Shown here one piece after another: positions 8,362 through 17,300 of a stretch of 43,658 nucleotides of DNA. Each line of letters begins with the position of its first letter. Positions within the stretch are counted from its first letter, which is position 1. Location: positions 1 to 43,658 of the forward strand of contig NZ_JADEXE010000018.1 in assembly GCF_015207265.1 (NCBI RefSeq), written 5' to 3'. The stretch comes from Nodosilinea sp. LEGE 07298 (GTDB lineage Bacteria > Cyanobacteriota > Cyanobacteriia > Phormidesmidales > Phormidesmidaceae). The position numbers were made by a program, and so were the translations under genes. The notes beneath the pieces are model-generated. The model saw only the letters and a program-made list of their open reading frames with translations, did not search any database and was not told the DNA's origin.

Positions 8362-8680
8362 AGCAAACCTGTAGGCAAAAACGGTGAAACTTAGTTGGCG
8401 TTGAAAGCTGGCGTTGAAAGGGGCGGCGAATGCGTTGCCAGTGTTCTATCTTAGCCCAAAGCCTTTAGCCCAAAACCCCTGCCCCACAGCTCAAGCAAAT
8501 ATCTCTAGAGGTTGAGTTGACAACTGTATCCAGCGGCCGTTGCTGCCCCTTTATCAATTCTTTACGATTTCCTGGTAAGTCTCAGCATGGTGTGGCTACT
8601 TCACTGGGTAAAGCATTGAACGCTTGACCAGGGCTAGTCTGTACCAGACAAAATGGTTCGATTTATTTAGGAGATACATC
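8362..8680. other. intergenic region between the divergent leuC and BON-like genes
   Basis: This 319-base gap should contain both promoters of the divergent pair. Near leuC are the tandem repeats at 8396-8420. Near the right gene is TTGACC at 8624-8629, a plausible -35, followed by a small inverted repeat GTCTG-TAC-CAGAC (8637-8649) and the strong ribosome binding site AGGAG at 8669-8673. I see no gene here. Confidence 0.5.
8396..8420 (-). repeat. two tandem 12-base repeats upstream of leuC
   Basis: TGGCGTTGAAAG occurs at 8396-8407 and again at 8409-8420, a 13-base period. On the leuC strand the unit reads CTTTCAACGCCA and ends 34 bases before the ATG. The spacing is close to one helical turn plus a few bases. 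It may be a regulator site or replication slippage; with only two copies this stays open. Confidence 0.65.
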
Positions 8681-9016
8681 ATGGGTTTTCTAGGCAAGCT
8701 GTTCGGTAAGAAAGAAGAAGAAAAAGCTAAGTCCTCCCCCAAAGTTAATGTCAAGCAGGCTGCCTCTAAAGCCAAAATCGATGACGCCAAGGTGGGCATT
8801 GATGGTGAGTTCGACGAGAGCGGTCTGGCGAAGCGAGTGGCCCTGGCGTTTGACGAAGCCGGGCTGTCTGACAGTGTGGGTCTGTGGGTGGCCCAAACCG
8901 GTTCCACCGTGGTGCTGAAGTACAACTCCGATGCCGAGAGCGTACTGGATCAGGCCAAGAAAATTGCCATGACCGTAGATGGCGCGACCAATGTGACCAC
9001 GCAGCCAAACGCCTAG
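8681..9016 (+). CDS. small BON-like domain protein with a basic amphipathic N-terminus
   Basis: The ATG at 8681 is preceded at the right distance by AGGAG (8669-8673), so I prefer this 111-residue form over a longer frame beginning with a TTG at 8624. The N-terminus MGFLGKLFGKKEEEKAK is short, amphipathic and basic, and could sit on a membrane surface. The rest (about residues 45-108) has the beta-alpha-beta pattern of BON domains: an opening helix EFDESGLAKRVALAFDEAG, a strand STVVLKYN, a helix SVLDQAKKIAMTV and a final strand ATNVTT. BON domains usually bind phospholipid or ligands and are often induced by stress. The assignment is from pattern only. The gene stands alone, with its own strong terminator at 9056-9090. 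Confidence 0.75.
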   Translation: MGFLGKLFGKKEEEKAKSSPKVNVKQAASKAKIDDAKVGIDGEFDESGLAKRVALAFDEAGLSDSVGLWVAQTGSTVVLKYNSDAESVLDQAKKIAMTVDGATNVTTQPNA

Positions 9017-9055
9017 GGCTAAAGATCACAACGGTTAATATCTAACCAATATCCA

Positions 9056-9090
9056 CGCCAGAACTAGAGCGCTCTAGTTCTGGCGTTTTT
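9056..9090 (+). terminator. Rho-independent terminator of the BON-like gene
   Basis: A 30-base perfect palindrome (9056-9085, arms CGCCAGAACTAGAGC and its complement) is followed at once by TTTTT (9086-9090). It starts 39 bases after the stop codon. With a few central bases left unpaired this is a stem of about 13 bp plus a U-tract, a textbook intrinsic terminator. It also separates the gene from the convergent mnmH. Confidence 0.92.
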
Positions 9091-9116
9091 AGTAATTGTT
9101 CTTCTACGCCATTCTT

Positions 9117-10172
9117 CTATCCAATCTCAACTGGAAGACCCGGACCAGGCGGGTAAAGTAGCTGTGGCCGCTGGGTAACCAGCCGCTGGGCACTATCGGC
9201 AGGGGAAAGGCCCCTAATGTCAACCTGTGGAATGACTCGGCGACGGCGCTCCAGATCGTGGCGGTAGGCGCGATCGTAGTAATCGAGAATGATCGCGCAA
9301 GCGGCGCGCAGGTTCCCGGACTGAATGTGTTGCACGGCAGCTTGGGTGCGATCGCCCCCCAGGCGCTTGCGAATTCGCTCGGTCGCCTCTACCAGATCCT
9401 GCGTAGACGCCTCGCCATAGATATCGACTAGCAGATCGAGGCGTTCATCGAGCGATCGCACCACCTCCACCGCCGGAGCCGTCTCCATCTGCGCAAACAG
9501 CTCGCTAGGAATGCGGCAGGTGCCCACCCGGCGACTCTCGGCCTCCAGCCAAATGGGGCGATTCCCCGAGAAGCTTACCCACTGTGCCGCCAGCAAATTC
9601 TCGTACTGCTCAGTCGAAGGCTGGGGTGGCAGCAGCAGCGCTCCAAAGCTGCTGCCCCGGTGGTTGGCCAGAGCTTCGAGATCCAGCACAGGTTCTCCTA
9701 TGGCGACCAGCTCGTTGAGAATCAGCGTTTTGCCGCTGCCCGTCATGCCCCCCAGAATGGTGATCGGCTTTGGTGTCGCTAGGGTTTCGCGTACCCAGCG
9801 GCGGTACGCCTTATAGCCGCCATCTAGAATACGGACGGTAAACCCGGCCAGTTCTAAAATCCAGCCCATGCCGCCGCTGCGCATACCCCCTCGCCAGCAG
9901 TGCACCCGAATGTGGCGATCGGGGGCCAAAGCCTTGGCCGCGCGAACGAACTCGCCACACCTGGGGCCAGCGATATCAAAGCCCAGTTCTACCGCCGATT
10001 CGCGCCCCACCTGTTTGTAGCAGGTGCCGACTTTAGCGCGTTCGTCATCCGTAAACAATGGGAAGCTCACGGCCCCAGGGATGTGCCCATGCTCGTATTC
10101 CCCTGGGCTGCGAACGTCCAAAATTGGACCAGGGCCGCATAAAAAGCTGTCGATATCGAGAACCTTTGGCAT
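9117..10172 (-). CDS. mnmH: tRNA 2-selenouridine synthase / geranyltransferase (MnmH, SelU)
   Basis: MnmH replaces sulfur at the wobble 2-thiouridine of certain tRNAs with selenium, through a geranylated intermediate. The 351-residue product has an N-terminal rhodanese domain (about 1-130) with DVRSPGEYEHGHIPGA and the active-site loop HCWRGGMRS, where Cys92 is the expected catalytic residue. A P-loop domain follows with the Walker A GGMTGSGKT (141-149). Length is normal. The start lies 3 bases after the DUF2442 stop, so the gene is probably co-transcribed with the leftward cluster. No selD or other selenium gene is in the window, so whether the host does selenation or only geranylation or desulfuration is unknown. 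Confidence 0.93.
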   Translation of the reverse strand: MPKVLDIDSFLCGPGPILDVRSPGEYEHGHIPGAVSFPLFTDDERAKVGTCYKQVGRESAVELGFDIAGPRCGEFVRAAKALAPDRHIRVHCWRGGMRSGGMGWILELAGFTVRILDGGYKAYRRWVRETLATPKPITILGGMTGSGKTLILNELVAIGEPVLDLEALANHRGSSFGALLLPPQPSTEQYENLLAAQWVSFSGNRPIWLEAESRRVGTCRIPSELFAQMETAPAVEVVRSLDERLDLLVDIYGEASTQDLVEATERIRKRLGGDRTQAAVQHIQSGNLRAACAIILDYYDRAYRHDLERRRRVIPQVDIRGLSPADSAQRLVTQRPQLLYPPGPGLPVEIG

Positions 10173-10175
10173 AAA

Positions 10176-10550
10176 TCAGGCTATTGCTACAAATTTCGTC
10201 GGCTTTATCAGCTTGCCGTAGCGATCGCAAAAGAAACGTACGCATTCGGGAGCCAGGTCGATCGCCAGCTCATCGTAGGCTCCGGTATTTGGATTTGGCC
10301 AAATCAAAGCGTAATCTCCCTTCACAAACTGAAATCGCTCTAAATCTCTCAAGGGCAAAAGTGCTGGGCCAGAATCTTCCTCAATCAGCAGAGGGTAGAA
10401 ATCTAACTCGTAAATCTCCACATCTAATGAAGCCTCAAACCAGAGCCTCAGCACATATGCATCTAAATACTCGGCCTTGAGTAACCCGTTTTCATGATTG
10501 TTTTGCCACTGGGTTGTATTGGTGGCCAACGTTCGCCAAGTCTCCCACAT
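10176..10550 (-). CDS. DUF2442-like protein, putative antitoxin partner of DUF4160
   Basis: The 124-residue product carries a DUF2442-type domain: YVLRLWFEASLDVEI, the PLRDLERFQFV segment and ALIWPNPNTGAYDELAIDL, ending with a short helix. DUF2442 genes often follow DUF4160 genes and the pair is predicted to be a toxin-antitoxin-like module, though the biochemistry is poorly known. The ATG at 10550 is 8 bases after the DUF4160 stop; a TTG one codon earlier is the other option. The N-terminal 30 residues (MWETWRTLATNTTQ...) are extra compared with minimal family members. The gene ends 3 bases before mnmH. Confidence 0.75.
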   Translation of the reverse strand: MWETWRTLATNTTQWQNNHENGLLKAEYLDAYVLRLWFEASLDVEIYELDFYPLLIEEDSGPALLPLRDLERFQFVKGDYALIWPNPNTGAYDELAIDLAPECVRFFCDRYGKLIKPTKFVAIA

Positions 10551-10558
10551 CAAGACCT

Positions 10559-10831
10559 TTACCCCACAATTTCAATTGGTTTGCCGTGCATTGCTCGTTG
10601 CCACTGCTCCAGAAGAGCTTCTTCGTGAGCGTCTACCCAAGCTTCGATTAAGCGCTTTAGTTTGGGTGGTAGTGATTTGCCGGGTTGTATCTATTGCCGA
10701 GACTTAATTTCAATTCGGTAGCTACCGTAATCGTTTTGGTACTTGATATGGACATGGGGTGGTGCATGGTCGTTGTAGTTCATCAAAACGACCAACAATC
10801 CCTGTCGGAAGGGGTGTGATACAGGCGGCAT
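10559..10831 (-). pseudogene. DUF4160 protein interrupted by an in-frame TAG
   Basis: Reading from an ATG at 10831, the frame gives MPPVSHPFRQG, then NYNDHAPPHVHIKYQNDYG, the hallmark HAPPHVH of DUF4160, and reaches a TAG at 10693-10691 after 46 residues. The same frame then goes on without another stop for 43 codons to the TAA at 10561-10559, with the expected family tail PPKLKRLIEAWVDAHEEALL and EQWQRAMHG. So the whole domain is present and one codon breaks it. There is no frameshift. The next gene, DUF2442, begins 8 bases on. This could be a recent knock-out of a toxin-like gene, a sequencing error, or TAG read-through. A GTG four codons before the ATG is an alternative start. Confidence 0.8.
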
Positions 10832-10891
10832 TGTATAGACCACAGCATAACTAATTGTACTTTCAGACAATGAGTTGTCTCTTAAGACAAT

Positions 10892-11668
10892 TCAGTTAGG
10901 CATCGGTGTAGCGGTCGGAGTCGCCCCGTTAAGAGGAGCAGGCACCACAATGTATCCCTCATCGCGATCGCCCAATACCCAATTCCTTTCCATGCCCCAG
11001 GTCCACCAGTGAGCCGCCGCGTAGGCGCAGGTGAGGCTGTCGAGCTGGTCCTCTACCGCCTTCATGGCCGCCCCTGTGAGCGGAATCTCAGGCAGATCAG
11101 AGTCCTCCAGGTTGAGAGCAGGTTCCAGGGTTGGCAGCACGTCAAGCTGATGCTGGCGCAGTTTCTCCAGCTCAGGCCGTCGCTGGGCCAGGGTGCCTTT
11201 TTTGTACTTAAAAATTTTGCTGAGGCCAAACAGGTGCACCGTCACCGGGTGAGGAAACACCTCCAGCTGAAACCAGCCCTGGGGTCGGGCTGGACTGTGG
11301 GGCACGTGAGCAAAGCCCAGGGATTCGAGCGCTAGGCCAAAGGCGATCAGCTTTTCGGCAAAGGGACGGCCCTGGTTGGCGGGGTAGCAGCCGGCATCGT
11401 AACGGCCAAAGTACTTGTGGGCCAGGCGATCGGGCAGGCGCATCCCGGTTTCGTTAGGGATCAGGGTTGGGGCATCGACGGCGACCACGGCATTGGCTGC
11501 ACCGTCAGCCCAGTGCGAAATCCAGGCGAGAATGTCGGCGGTGGATTGAAGGCGATCGAGCCTTACTAATTTGAGTGTTTTATCTTCCAGATGCAGGCAG
11601 CACAAGCCTGTGGGGCCACTCTGCCAGCCCAGGTCAACGCCGAGAAAGCGGTGGTAAGACTCGCTCAT
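10892..11668 (-). CDS. DUF429 domain-containing protein
   Basis: The 258-residue product (start MSESYHRFLGVDLGW) has the DUF429 layout: an RNase H/actin-like opening strand FLGVDLGWQSGPTG, a second acidic strand VVAVDAPTLIPN, the RLPDRLAHKYFGRYDAGCYP segment, and a late helix with EDQLDSLTCAYAAAHW. The Asp residues in the two strands and the late EDxLD look like a metal or nucleic-acid active site, but no reaction is established for the family. The ATG at 11668 overlaps the cupin gene stop as ATGA, which fixes this start over a longer frame beginning at 11740 and shows translational coupling. Confidence 0.85.
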   Translation of the reverse strand: MSESYHRFLGVDLGWQSGPTGLCCLHLEDKTLKLVRLDRLQSTADILAWISHWADGAANAVVAVDAPTLIPNETGMRLPDRLAHKYFGRYDAGCYPANQGRPFAEKLIAFGLALESLGFAHVPHSPARPQGWFQLEVFPHPVTVHLFGLSKIFKYKKGTLAQRRPELEKLRQHQLDVLPTLEPALNLEDSDLPEIPLTGAAMKAVEDQLDSLTCAYAAAHWWTWGMERNWVLGDRDEGYIVVPAPLNGATPTATPMPN

Positions 11669-12120
11669 TCTTCCAGATCCACATAATCCCGCTTTAGCCC
11701 CCGGCGGTACAGGCGGGTGTTGACCCGGGGGTAGTCGCAAATGTCGAAATCCAATCGCATGCCACCTACCAGGTAAACCAAATCATCGGTAAACGGGTTG
11801 CTGAGGCTATGGGCTAGCCCCCCAGGGGCAAAGCCCATAAAGTCACCGGGGCCAACCTCAACGGTTTCTGCCCCAATTTCTGCCAGTCCCCGCCCTGAGA
11901 GAATATAGATGAACTCTTCCTCGGCCTGGTGGACGTGGTATTGGGTCGAGTCGTGGCCCGGTTCGACCCGCACCAGGTGAATGCCCAGGTGATGCAGTCC
12001 GGTTTCGTCGCCCAGCGACTTGCCGTGGCGGATTGCCCTAGGATTAAGAGGGTGAACAAAGACAGCCTCGGGTAGAGCTGCGATTGTCGCGGCGGTCAGT
12101 AGTGGATGAGGATCGGTCAT
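11665..12120 (-). CDS. cupin-domain protein
   Basis: The 151-residue product is a single cupin barrel. Motif 1 is YHVHQAEEEFIYILSGRG (His62, His64, with Glu68/69 and Gly75), and motif 2 is PGDFMGFAPGGLAHSLSN with His104; these would bind one metal ion. Small cupins of this class include isomerases, dioxygenases and sugar-binding proteins, and sequence alone does not choose between them. The gene is divergent from argS (99 bases between starts) and coupled to the DUF429 gene, which hints at a shared but unknown substrate. Confidence 0.86.
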   Translation of the reverse strand: MTDPHPLLTAATIAALPEAVFVHPLNPRAIRHGKSLGDETGLHHLGIHLVRVEPGHDSTQYHVHQAEEEFIYILSGRGLAEIGAETVEVGPGDFMGFAPGGLAHSLSNPFTDDLVYLVGGMRLDFDICDYPRVNTRLYRRGLKRDYVDLEE

Positions 12121-12151
12121 AGGTCAATTCCCGTAGTAGCGTAAATGGGTT

Positions 12152-12168
12152 GGTGGGCAGTGCCCACC
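12152..12168. repeat. short inverted repeat of the GGTGGGCA type
   Basis: GGTGGGCA (12152-12159), one central base, then TGCCCACC (12161-12168) make a perfect 8-bp inverted repeat between the divergent cupin and argS genes. The unit with its CCTAC flank resembles a common dispersed cyanobacterial repeat. It could bear on either promoter, but no further evidence is visible. Confidence 0.6.
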
Positions 12169-12219
12169 CTACGGCAGCAGCAAACAGATTTCTCAGTCAG
12201 AGGTTAGGGAAAACACACC

Positions 12220-13977
12220 ATGAAGTCTACACTGGCACAACTCACCGTTCAGTTTGACCAAGCTTTGGTCGCGGCCTTTGGCCCAGAGCTAGCCGGTACC
12301 GACCCCATGCTGGTGCCCACCACTAACCCTAAGTTTGGCGACTACCAGGCCAATTTAGCCATGTCGCTGGCCAAGCCGCTCAAGCAGAAACCCCGTGACA
12401 TTGCCACCCAAATCATTGAAAACCTAGACGTTAGCGACCTCTGCGAACCGCCCGAAGTAGCTGGCCCTGGCTTTATTAACCTGCGGCTCAAAACCCAGTA
12501 TCTAGAAGATCAGCTCAGGGCGATGCAGGCCGACCCGCGCCTCGGGGTGGCCCCTGCCGAGCAGCCCCAAAAGGTAATTGTCGATTTCTCTAGCCCCAAT
12601 ATTGCTAAAGAAATGCACGTGGGCCACCTGCGATCGACCATCATCGGCGACTCCATTGCCCGCGTGCAGGAGTTTATGGGCCACGATGTACTGCGCATCA
12701 ACCACGTTGGCGACTGGGGCACCCAGTTTGGCATGCTGATTACCCACTTGAAGGAGGTCTGCCCCAAAGCGCTAGAAGTGGGTTCATCGGTAGACATCGG
12801 CGATCTGGTGACCTTTTATAAGCAGGCCAAAAAACGCTTTGATGAAGACGATGCTTTCAAGACTCGCTCTCGCGAAGCCGTCGTCGATCTGCAATCGGGC
12901 GAAGATACCGCTACCAAAGCCTGGAAAGCTCTCTGTGAGCAGTCGCGTAAAGCATTTCAAACACTCTACGATCGCCTCGATATTGACATTCAAGAACGCG
13001 GCGAATCCTTTTACAACCCTCTGTTAGCCAACGTAGTAAAAGATCTAGAAGCCCAGGGGTTACTGGTCGAAGACCAGGGTGCCAAGGTCGTCTTTGTCGA
13101 AGGTTTCACCAACAAAGACGGTGACCCGCAGCCGCTGATCATTCAAAAAACTGACGGCGGCTACAACTACGCCACCACTGACCTAGCCGCCATTCGCTAC
13201 CGCATTCAGCAGGATGGGGCCGATCGCGTGCTTTACGTAGTCGATGCCGGGCAGAGCAACCACTTTACCCAGGTGTTTCAGGTAGCCGCCAAGGCTAGCT
13301 GGATTCCCAGTGGTATCGAACTCACCCACGTACCCTTTGGCGTGGTGCAGGGTGAAGACGGCAAAAAATTTAAAACCCGCGCTGGCGATACAGTCCGTCT
13401 CAAGGATCTGCTCGATGAAGCGGTCAGCCGCGCCCGCGCCGATCTAGAAAATCGCATTCAAGCTGAGGAGCGGCAAGAAACCGAAGCCTTCATTCAAAAC
13501 GCAGCCGAAGTCGTAGGCATTGGTGCCGTAAAGTATGCCGACCTGAGCCACAACCGTACCAGCAACTACATCTTTAGCTTCGACAAAATGCTAGCTCTCC
13601 AAGGCAATACAGCCCCCTATATGCTCTACGCCTACGTACGGGTTCAGGGGATTAGCCGTAAGGGCGATATTGACTTCGATCACCTGCCCGCCGAGGCCCG
13701 CATTCACCTCGAAGATGAGACCGAGTTTGCCCTGGCCCGACATCTGCTCCAACTCGGTCAGTTGGTGGAAGAAGTTGCCCGCGATCTCTACCCCAACTAT
13801 CTCTGCCAGTACCTATTTGAGCTGAGCCAAAAGTTTAACCAGTTCTACGATCGCTGCTCGGTGCTTCAGGCGGCAGAACCCCAGCGCACCTCCCGTCTGC
13901 TGCTTTGTGATCTAACCGCTAAAACGATTAAACTAGGTCTGTCGCTGCTAGGCATTCGAGTGCTAGAACGCATGTGA
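12220..13977 (+). CDS. argS: arginyl-tRNA synthetase
   Basis: This class I synthetase charges tRNA-Arg. The 585-residue product has the N-terminal Add-1 domain (about 1-85), the [18 protein letters not shown] active-site segment with the HIGH-type motif HVGH at 133-136, and the [14 protein letters not shown] motif typical of ArgRS. The catalytic insertion with [13 protein letters not shown], the [19 protein letters not shown] region and the alpha-helical anticodon-binding DALR domain (about 465-585) follow. ArgRS often lacks a canonical KMSKS, and here the KFKTR region takes its place. Length is typical. The start ATG lies 99 bases from the divergent cupin gene. Confidence 0.97.
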   Translation: MKSTLAQLTVQFDQALVAAFGPELAGTDPMLVPTTNPKFGDYQANLAMSLAKPLKQKPRDIATQIIENLDVSDLCEPPEVAGPGFINLRLKTQYLEDQLRAMQADPRLGVAPAEQPQKVIVDFSSPNIAKEMHVGHLRSTIIGDSIARVQEFMGHDVLRINHVGDWGTQFGMLITHLKEVCPKALEVGSSVDIGDLVTFYKQAKKRFDEDDAFKTRSREAVVDLQSGEDTATKAWKALCEQSRKAFQTLYDRLDIDIQERGESFYNPLLANVVKDLEAQGLLVEDQGAKVVFVEGFTNKDGDPQPLIIQKTDGGYNYATTDLAAIRYRIQQDGADRVLYVVDAGQSNHFTQVFQVAAKASWIPSGIELTHVPFGVVQGEDGKKFKTRAGDTVRLKDLLDEAVSRARADLENRIQAEERQETEAFIQNAAEVVGIGAVKYADLSHNRTSNYIFSFDKMLALQGNTAPYMLYAYVRVQGISRKGDIDFDHLPAEARIHLEDETEFALARHLLQLGQLVEEVARDLYPNYLCQYLFELSQKFNQFYDRCSVLQAAEPQRTSRLLLCDLTAKTIKLGLSLLGIRVLERM

Positions 13978-14082
13978 AAATTGCTGCGCACAACTGCTAA
14001 GTTCAGCTGACATCCTCCTAAAGGCAGGAGACATTCTGTTTCAAACTTGCTTTCCTCAAGATAGGTGCATCATCAGAGCTTA

Positions 14083-14115
14083 ATCAGGGCATCTATCCTG
14101 AAGGGATACCCTGAT
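14083..14115 (+). terminator. hairpin downstream of argS, possible 3'-end structure
   Basis: ATCAGGG (14083-14089) pairs with CCCTGAT (14109-14115), and inside it TATCC pairs with GGATA around a 5-base loop, with a 4-base bulge on the left. The hairpin is about 105 bases after the argS stop. No T-tract follows, so it is a weak terminator candidate; it might instead protect the mRNA end. Confidence 0.4.
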
Positions 14116-14178
14116 ATCTAAACGGTAATTTTGCCACTCATATTTAGCAGCGCATGTTTCTCTTTTTGAAAGGTTTTG

Positions 14179-14204
14179 AAGTCCCCTTGGATTAGGGGCT
14201 TTTA
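14179..14204 (+). terminator. weak terminator-like hairpin before the hybrid kinase gene
   Basis: AAG-T-CCCC pairs with GGGG-CTT (one bulged T) around TTGGATTA, and the right arm runs into TTTT. The stem is only 7 bp. It lies on the + strand between argS and the kinase gene. Confidence 0.35.
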
Positions 14205-14367
14205 GCATGCCTATACTGATGTTTTGTAAGCTACTTTCATAGAAGTAATGCAGTTTCAAAAAGATTGTGTGCTCTGATACCGATAGCTGGTAAGTAGAGG
14301 CACATTTTCGGGAAGACTAGGGTTGCATCTCAGACTAGTTTTTAAGTTTTTGGTTGAAACTATCACA

Positions 14368-17300
14368 ATGCCCTACGCGGTAGTTGGACACTACAATGCT
14401 GGCTTGATCGGCTTGTCTTTGGGCGTTGCAGCGCTAGCGTCTTTCACCACCTTGAGTTTAGGACGGCAAATTTTAGGCATAGAGCGCTACCAGTGGCCCT
14501 GGCTAATTGGCGGTGGGCTAGCCATGGGTACGGGTATTTGGGCTACTCACTTTATCGGTATGCTGGCGCTTGAACTGCCCATACCGGTAACCTACGACCT
14601 TTTGACGACGGGCCTGTCGCTGGTGAGTGCGGTGCTGGCGGCTAGTGTGGCGCTAGCGCTGGTGAGTCGCCCCAACTTAAGCTGGTCTGGGCTGGGAACG
14701 GGTGGACTCGCCATGGGTTTGGCGATCGCCTGGATGCATTACACCGGCATGGCGGCGATGGAAATACCGGCTCACCTGAGCTACCACTGGCCCCTAGTTG
14801 CCCTCTCGGTGGTCATTGCCGTGGTCGCTTCAACGGCAGCGCTAGCGCTCAACCTCTGGCCGCAGCGCCGTCACGGGCAGGGGCAGCCCTGGTTTGCTAA
14901 GTTAGCAGTACCAGCCCTGGGGGTTGCCGTTGGTGGCCTACACTATACTGCTATGGCTGCCACAGCATTTCAGCCCAATGATTTGACTAACGATCTGACC
15001 CATGATTTGACCATAGATGCAGGAGCGTTGCCCAACTTAGATGCTCCGTGGCTAGCCCTGGCGGTAGGGCTTGGAGCCGCCGTCATCTTGATCATCACCC
15101 TAGTCGCACTGCGGATTAATCGAAGCCTCACCCAGCAGCGCGTGCAGGAGGTGGCCATGGCCAATAGCGAACAGCGCTTTCGGGCTTTAATTCGTGATAT
15201 GGCGGTGGGGGCGCTGCTGCTCAACGCTAAGGCCGAAATATTAATCCGTAACCAAGCGGCTCAGCAGCTGCTGCACCTGCCTGAGAGAGAAAGCCACCCC
15301 CTGGTGTTTGGTCAAGCTGGCTATATTCAGCGCGAGGACGGTACGCCTTTTTTAGAGAAGGAGCTACCGGTGCAGCGGGCGATCGCCCAAAAAGCGCCCC
15401 TGGGAAATGTAGTGATTGGGGTCAGTGCTACCCAGGCCAACTCGCCACGCTGGCTGCTAGTGAATGTTGACCCTCAGCTTAACGAGGCTGGGCAGGTGGA
15501 AAGAGTCGTGTGCACCTGTAGCGACATTACGCTGCAAAAGCAGGCCGAAGTGGCGGTACGGGCTGTGGCCAACCGCGAGAAAGCGGTAATGCAGATCGTA
15601 CAGCGCATGCGCCAAACCCTCGATCTGGAAGCTATCTTTGCCGCCACCACTGAAGAATTGCAGCAGGCTCTCAGCTGCGATCGCGTCTGGATCTACCGCT
15701 TTAACCCTGACTGGAGCGGTACCGTAGTGGCCGAAGCGCTCATTGACCCCACGGCCCCTTCTACGCTGGCGACGGCGATAGTCAGCGATCGCCTCATTGA
15801 GCAGGATGACTGCGGTGCTCGCCAGCTGCAAAACGGCGGTTTTGATGACGGCTACCTGCTGCTCGAAGACACCTACTTGCAAGAGACCCAGGCAGAAACC
15901 TATCGCCAGGACCGCACCTACCACCGCGTCAACGATATTTACACCGAAGGGTTCAATACCTGCTACCTGGAGTTTTTAGAGCGATGGCAGGTGCGTGCCT
16001 ACGTGATTGTGCCAATTTTTGCTGGCAGTCAACTCTGGGGCTTGCTAGGCGTCTACGCCCATCATCACCCCCGCACCTGGACCCGTCAGGAGGTCAAAAT
16101 GGTGCTTCAGGTCGGTACTCACCTAGGTACGGCTGTACAACAGGCCGACCTGCTGCGGCAGACCCAACAGCAAGCCCAGGCCCTAGCGGTAGCCAAGCGT
16201 GCCGCCGATGCTGCTAGCCAGGCCAAGGGCGACTTTTTAGCCAGCATGAGCCACGAACTGCGCACCCCCCTCAACGCCATATTGGGGTTTACCCAAATTC
16301 TGCATGACGACGATAGTTTAGATTCCGCCCACCGCGATCTGATTGCTATTGTCAACCGCAGCGGCAACCACCTGCTGGGGCTAGTCAATAATGTGCTGTC
16401 GCTGGCCAAAATTGAGGCCAACAAAATTACCCTGAATGAAGGGGCCTTTGACCTACACCAGCTGATCCAGGCCGTAGGTGACCTGCTGCAGCTCAAGGCT
16501 GAGGCCAAGGGAATTCAGCTAGAGGTGGTGCAGCCCCCGCCGCTGCCCCATCAGCTTTGGATTGACGAGGGCAAGCTGCGGCAGATTTTAATTAACCTAA
16601 TTGGCAACGCAATTAAATTTACGCCTCAGGGCCGTGTTGTGGTGCGATCGCGCCTGCAGCAGAACCTGGGCGATTCGGCTCGGCCCTACCGTCTCAGCAT
16701 TGAGGTGCAAGATACAGGCGTAGGCATCAATTCAGAAGAAATTACCCATTTGTTTCAGCCCTTTCACCAGACCCAGTCGGGGCGGCGCTCTGCCGAAGGC
16801 ACCGGATTGGGGCTATCGCTCAGCTACAACTTTGCCCAGCTGATGGGGGGCGATATTACGGTAACGAGCCAGCCTGGGGCAGGGTCAACCTTCATTGTTA
16901 GCTTGCCCGTGGGTATGGCGACGATGGTCAAAGACCGGCTCACTGAGACCATCACCGCCAAGTCAGAGCAGCCAGAGCACGACATCATGCACCTGGCTCT
17001 CCATCAGTCCGCTCCCCGGATTTTAGTCGCTGATGACGCGGCCGAGAGCCGACTGCTAATTCGCCACTGGCTTGAAGGAGCTGGGTTTGAGGTCTGTGAA
17101 GCCAGTCAGGGCCAAGAGGCCCTTGACCTGTGGCAGTCGTGGCAACCTCACTTGATTTGCCTTGACATGCGCATGCCTGTGCTCGATGGCTATGGAGTGG
17201 CGCGGCGGGTACGCGAGCTACCTGGGGGCGATACCACTGCGATTATTGCAATTACCGCCAGCGTCTTTGAAGAGCAGCGTTCCGACTGCATTGTGGCAGG

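Larger units (their letters stand above)
13978..14367. other. intergenic region between argS and the hybrid kinase, with two hairpins
   Basis: This 390-base gap contains a hairpin at 14083-14115 (ATCAGGG/CCCTGAT outer stem and TATCC/GGATA inner stem) and a weaker one at 14179-14201 (AAG-T-CCCC with GGGG-CTT) followed by a short T-run, which could terminate argS transcripts. A longer kinase frame could begin at a TTG at 14323, inside this gap. I see no other gene. Confidence 0.55.

Noticed and set aside
10498-10707. Plus-strand 69-residue frame over DUF4160/DUF2442
   Set aside because: Antisense shadow of the DUF4160/DUF2442 region; the minus-strand proteins match known families.
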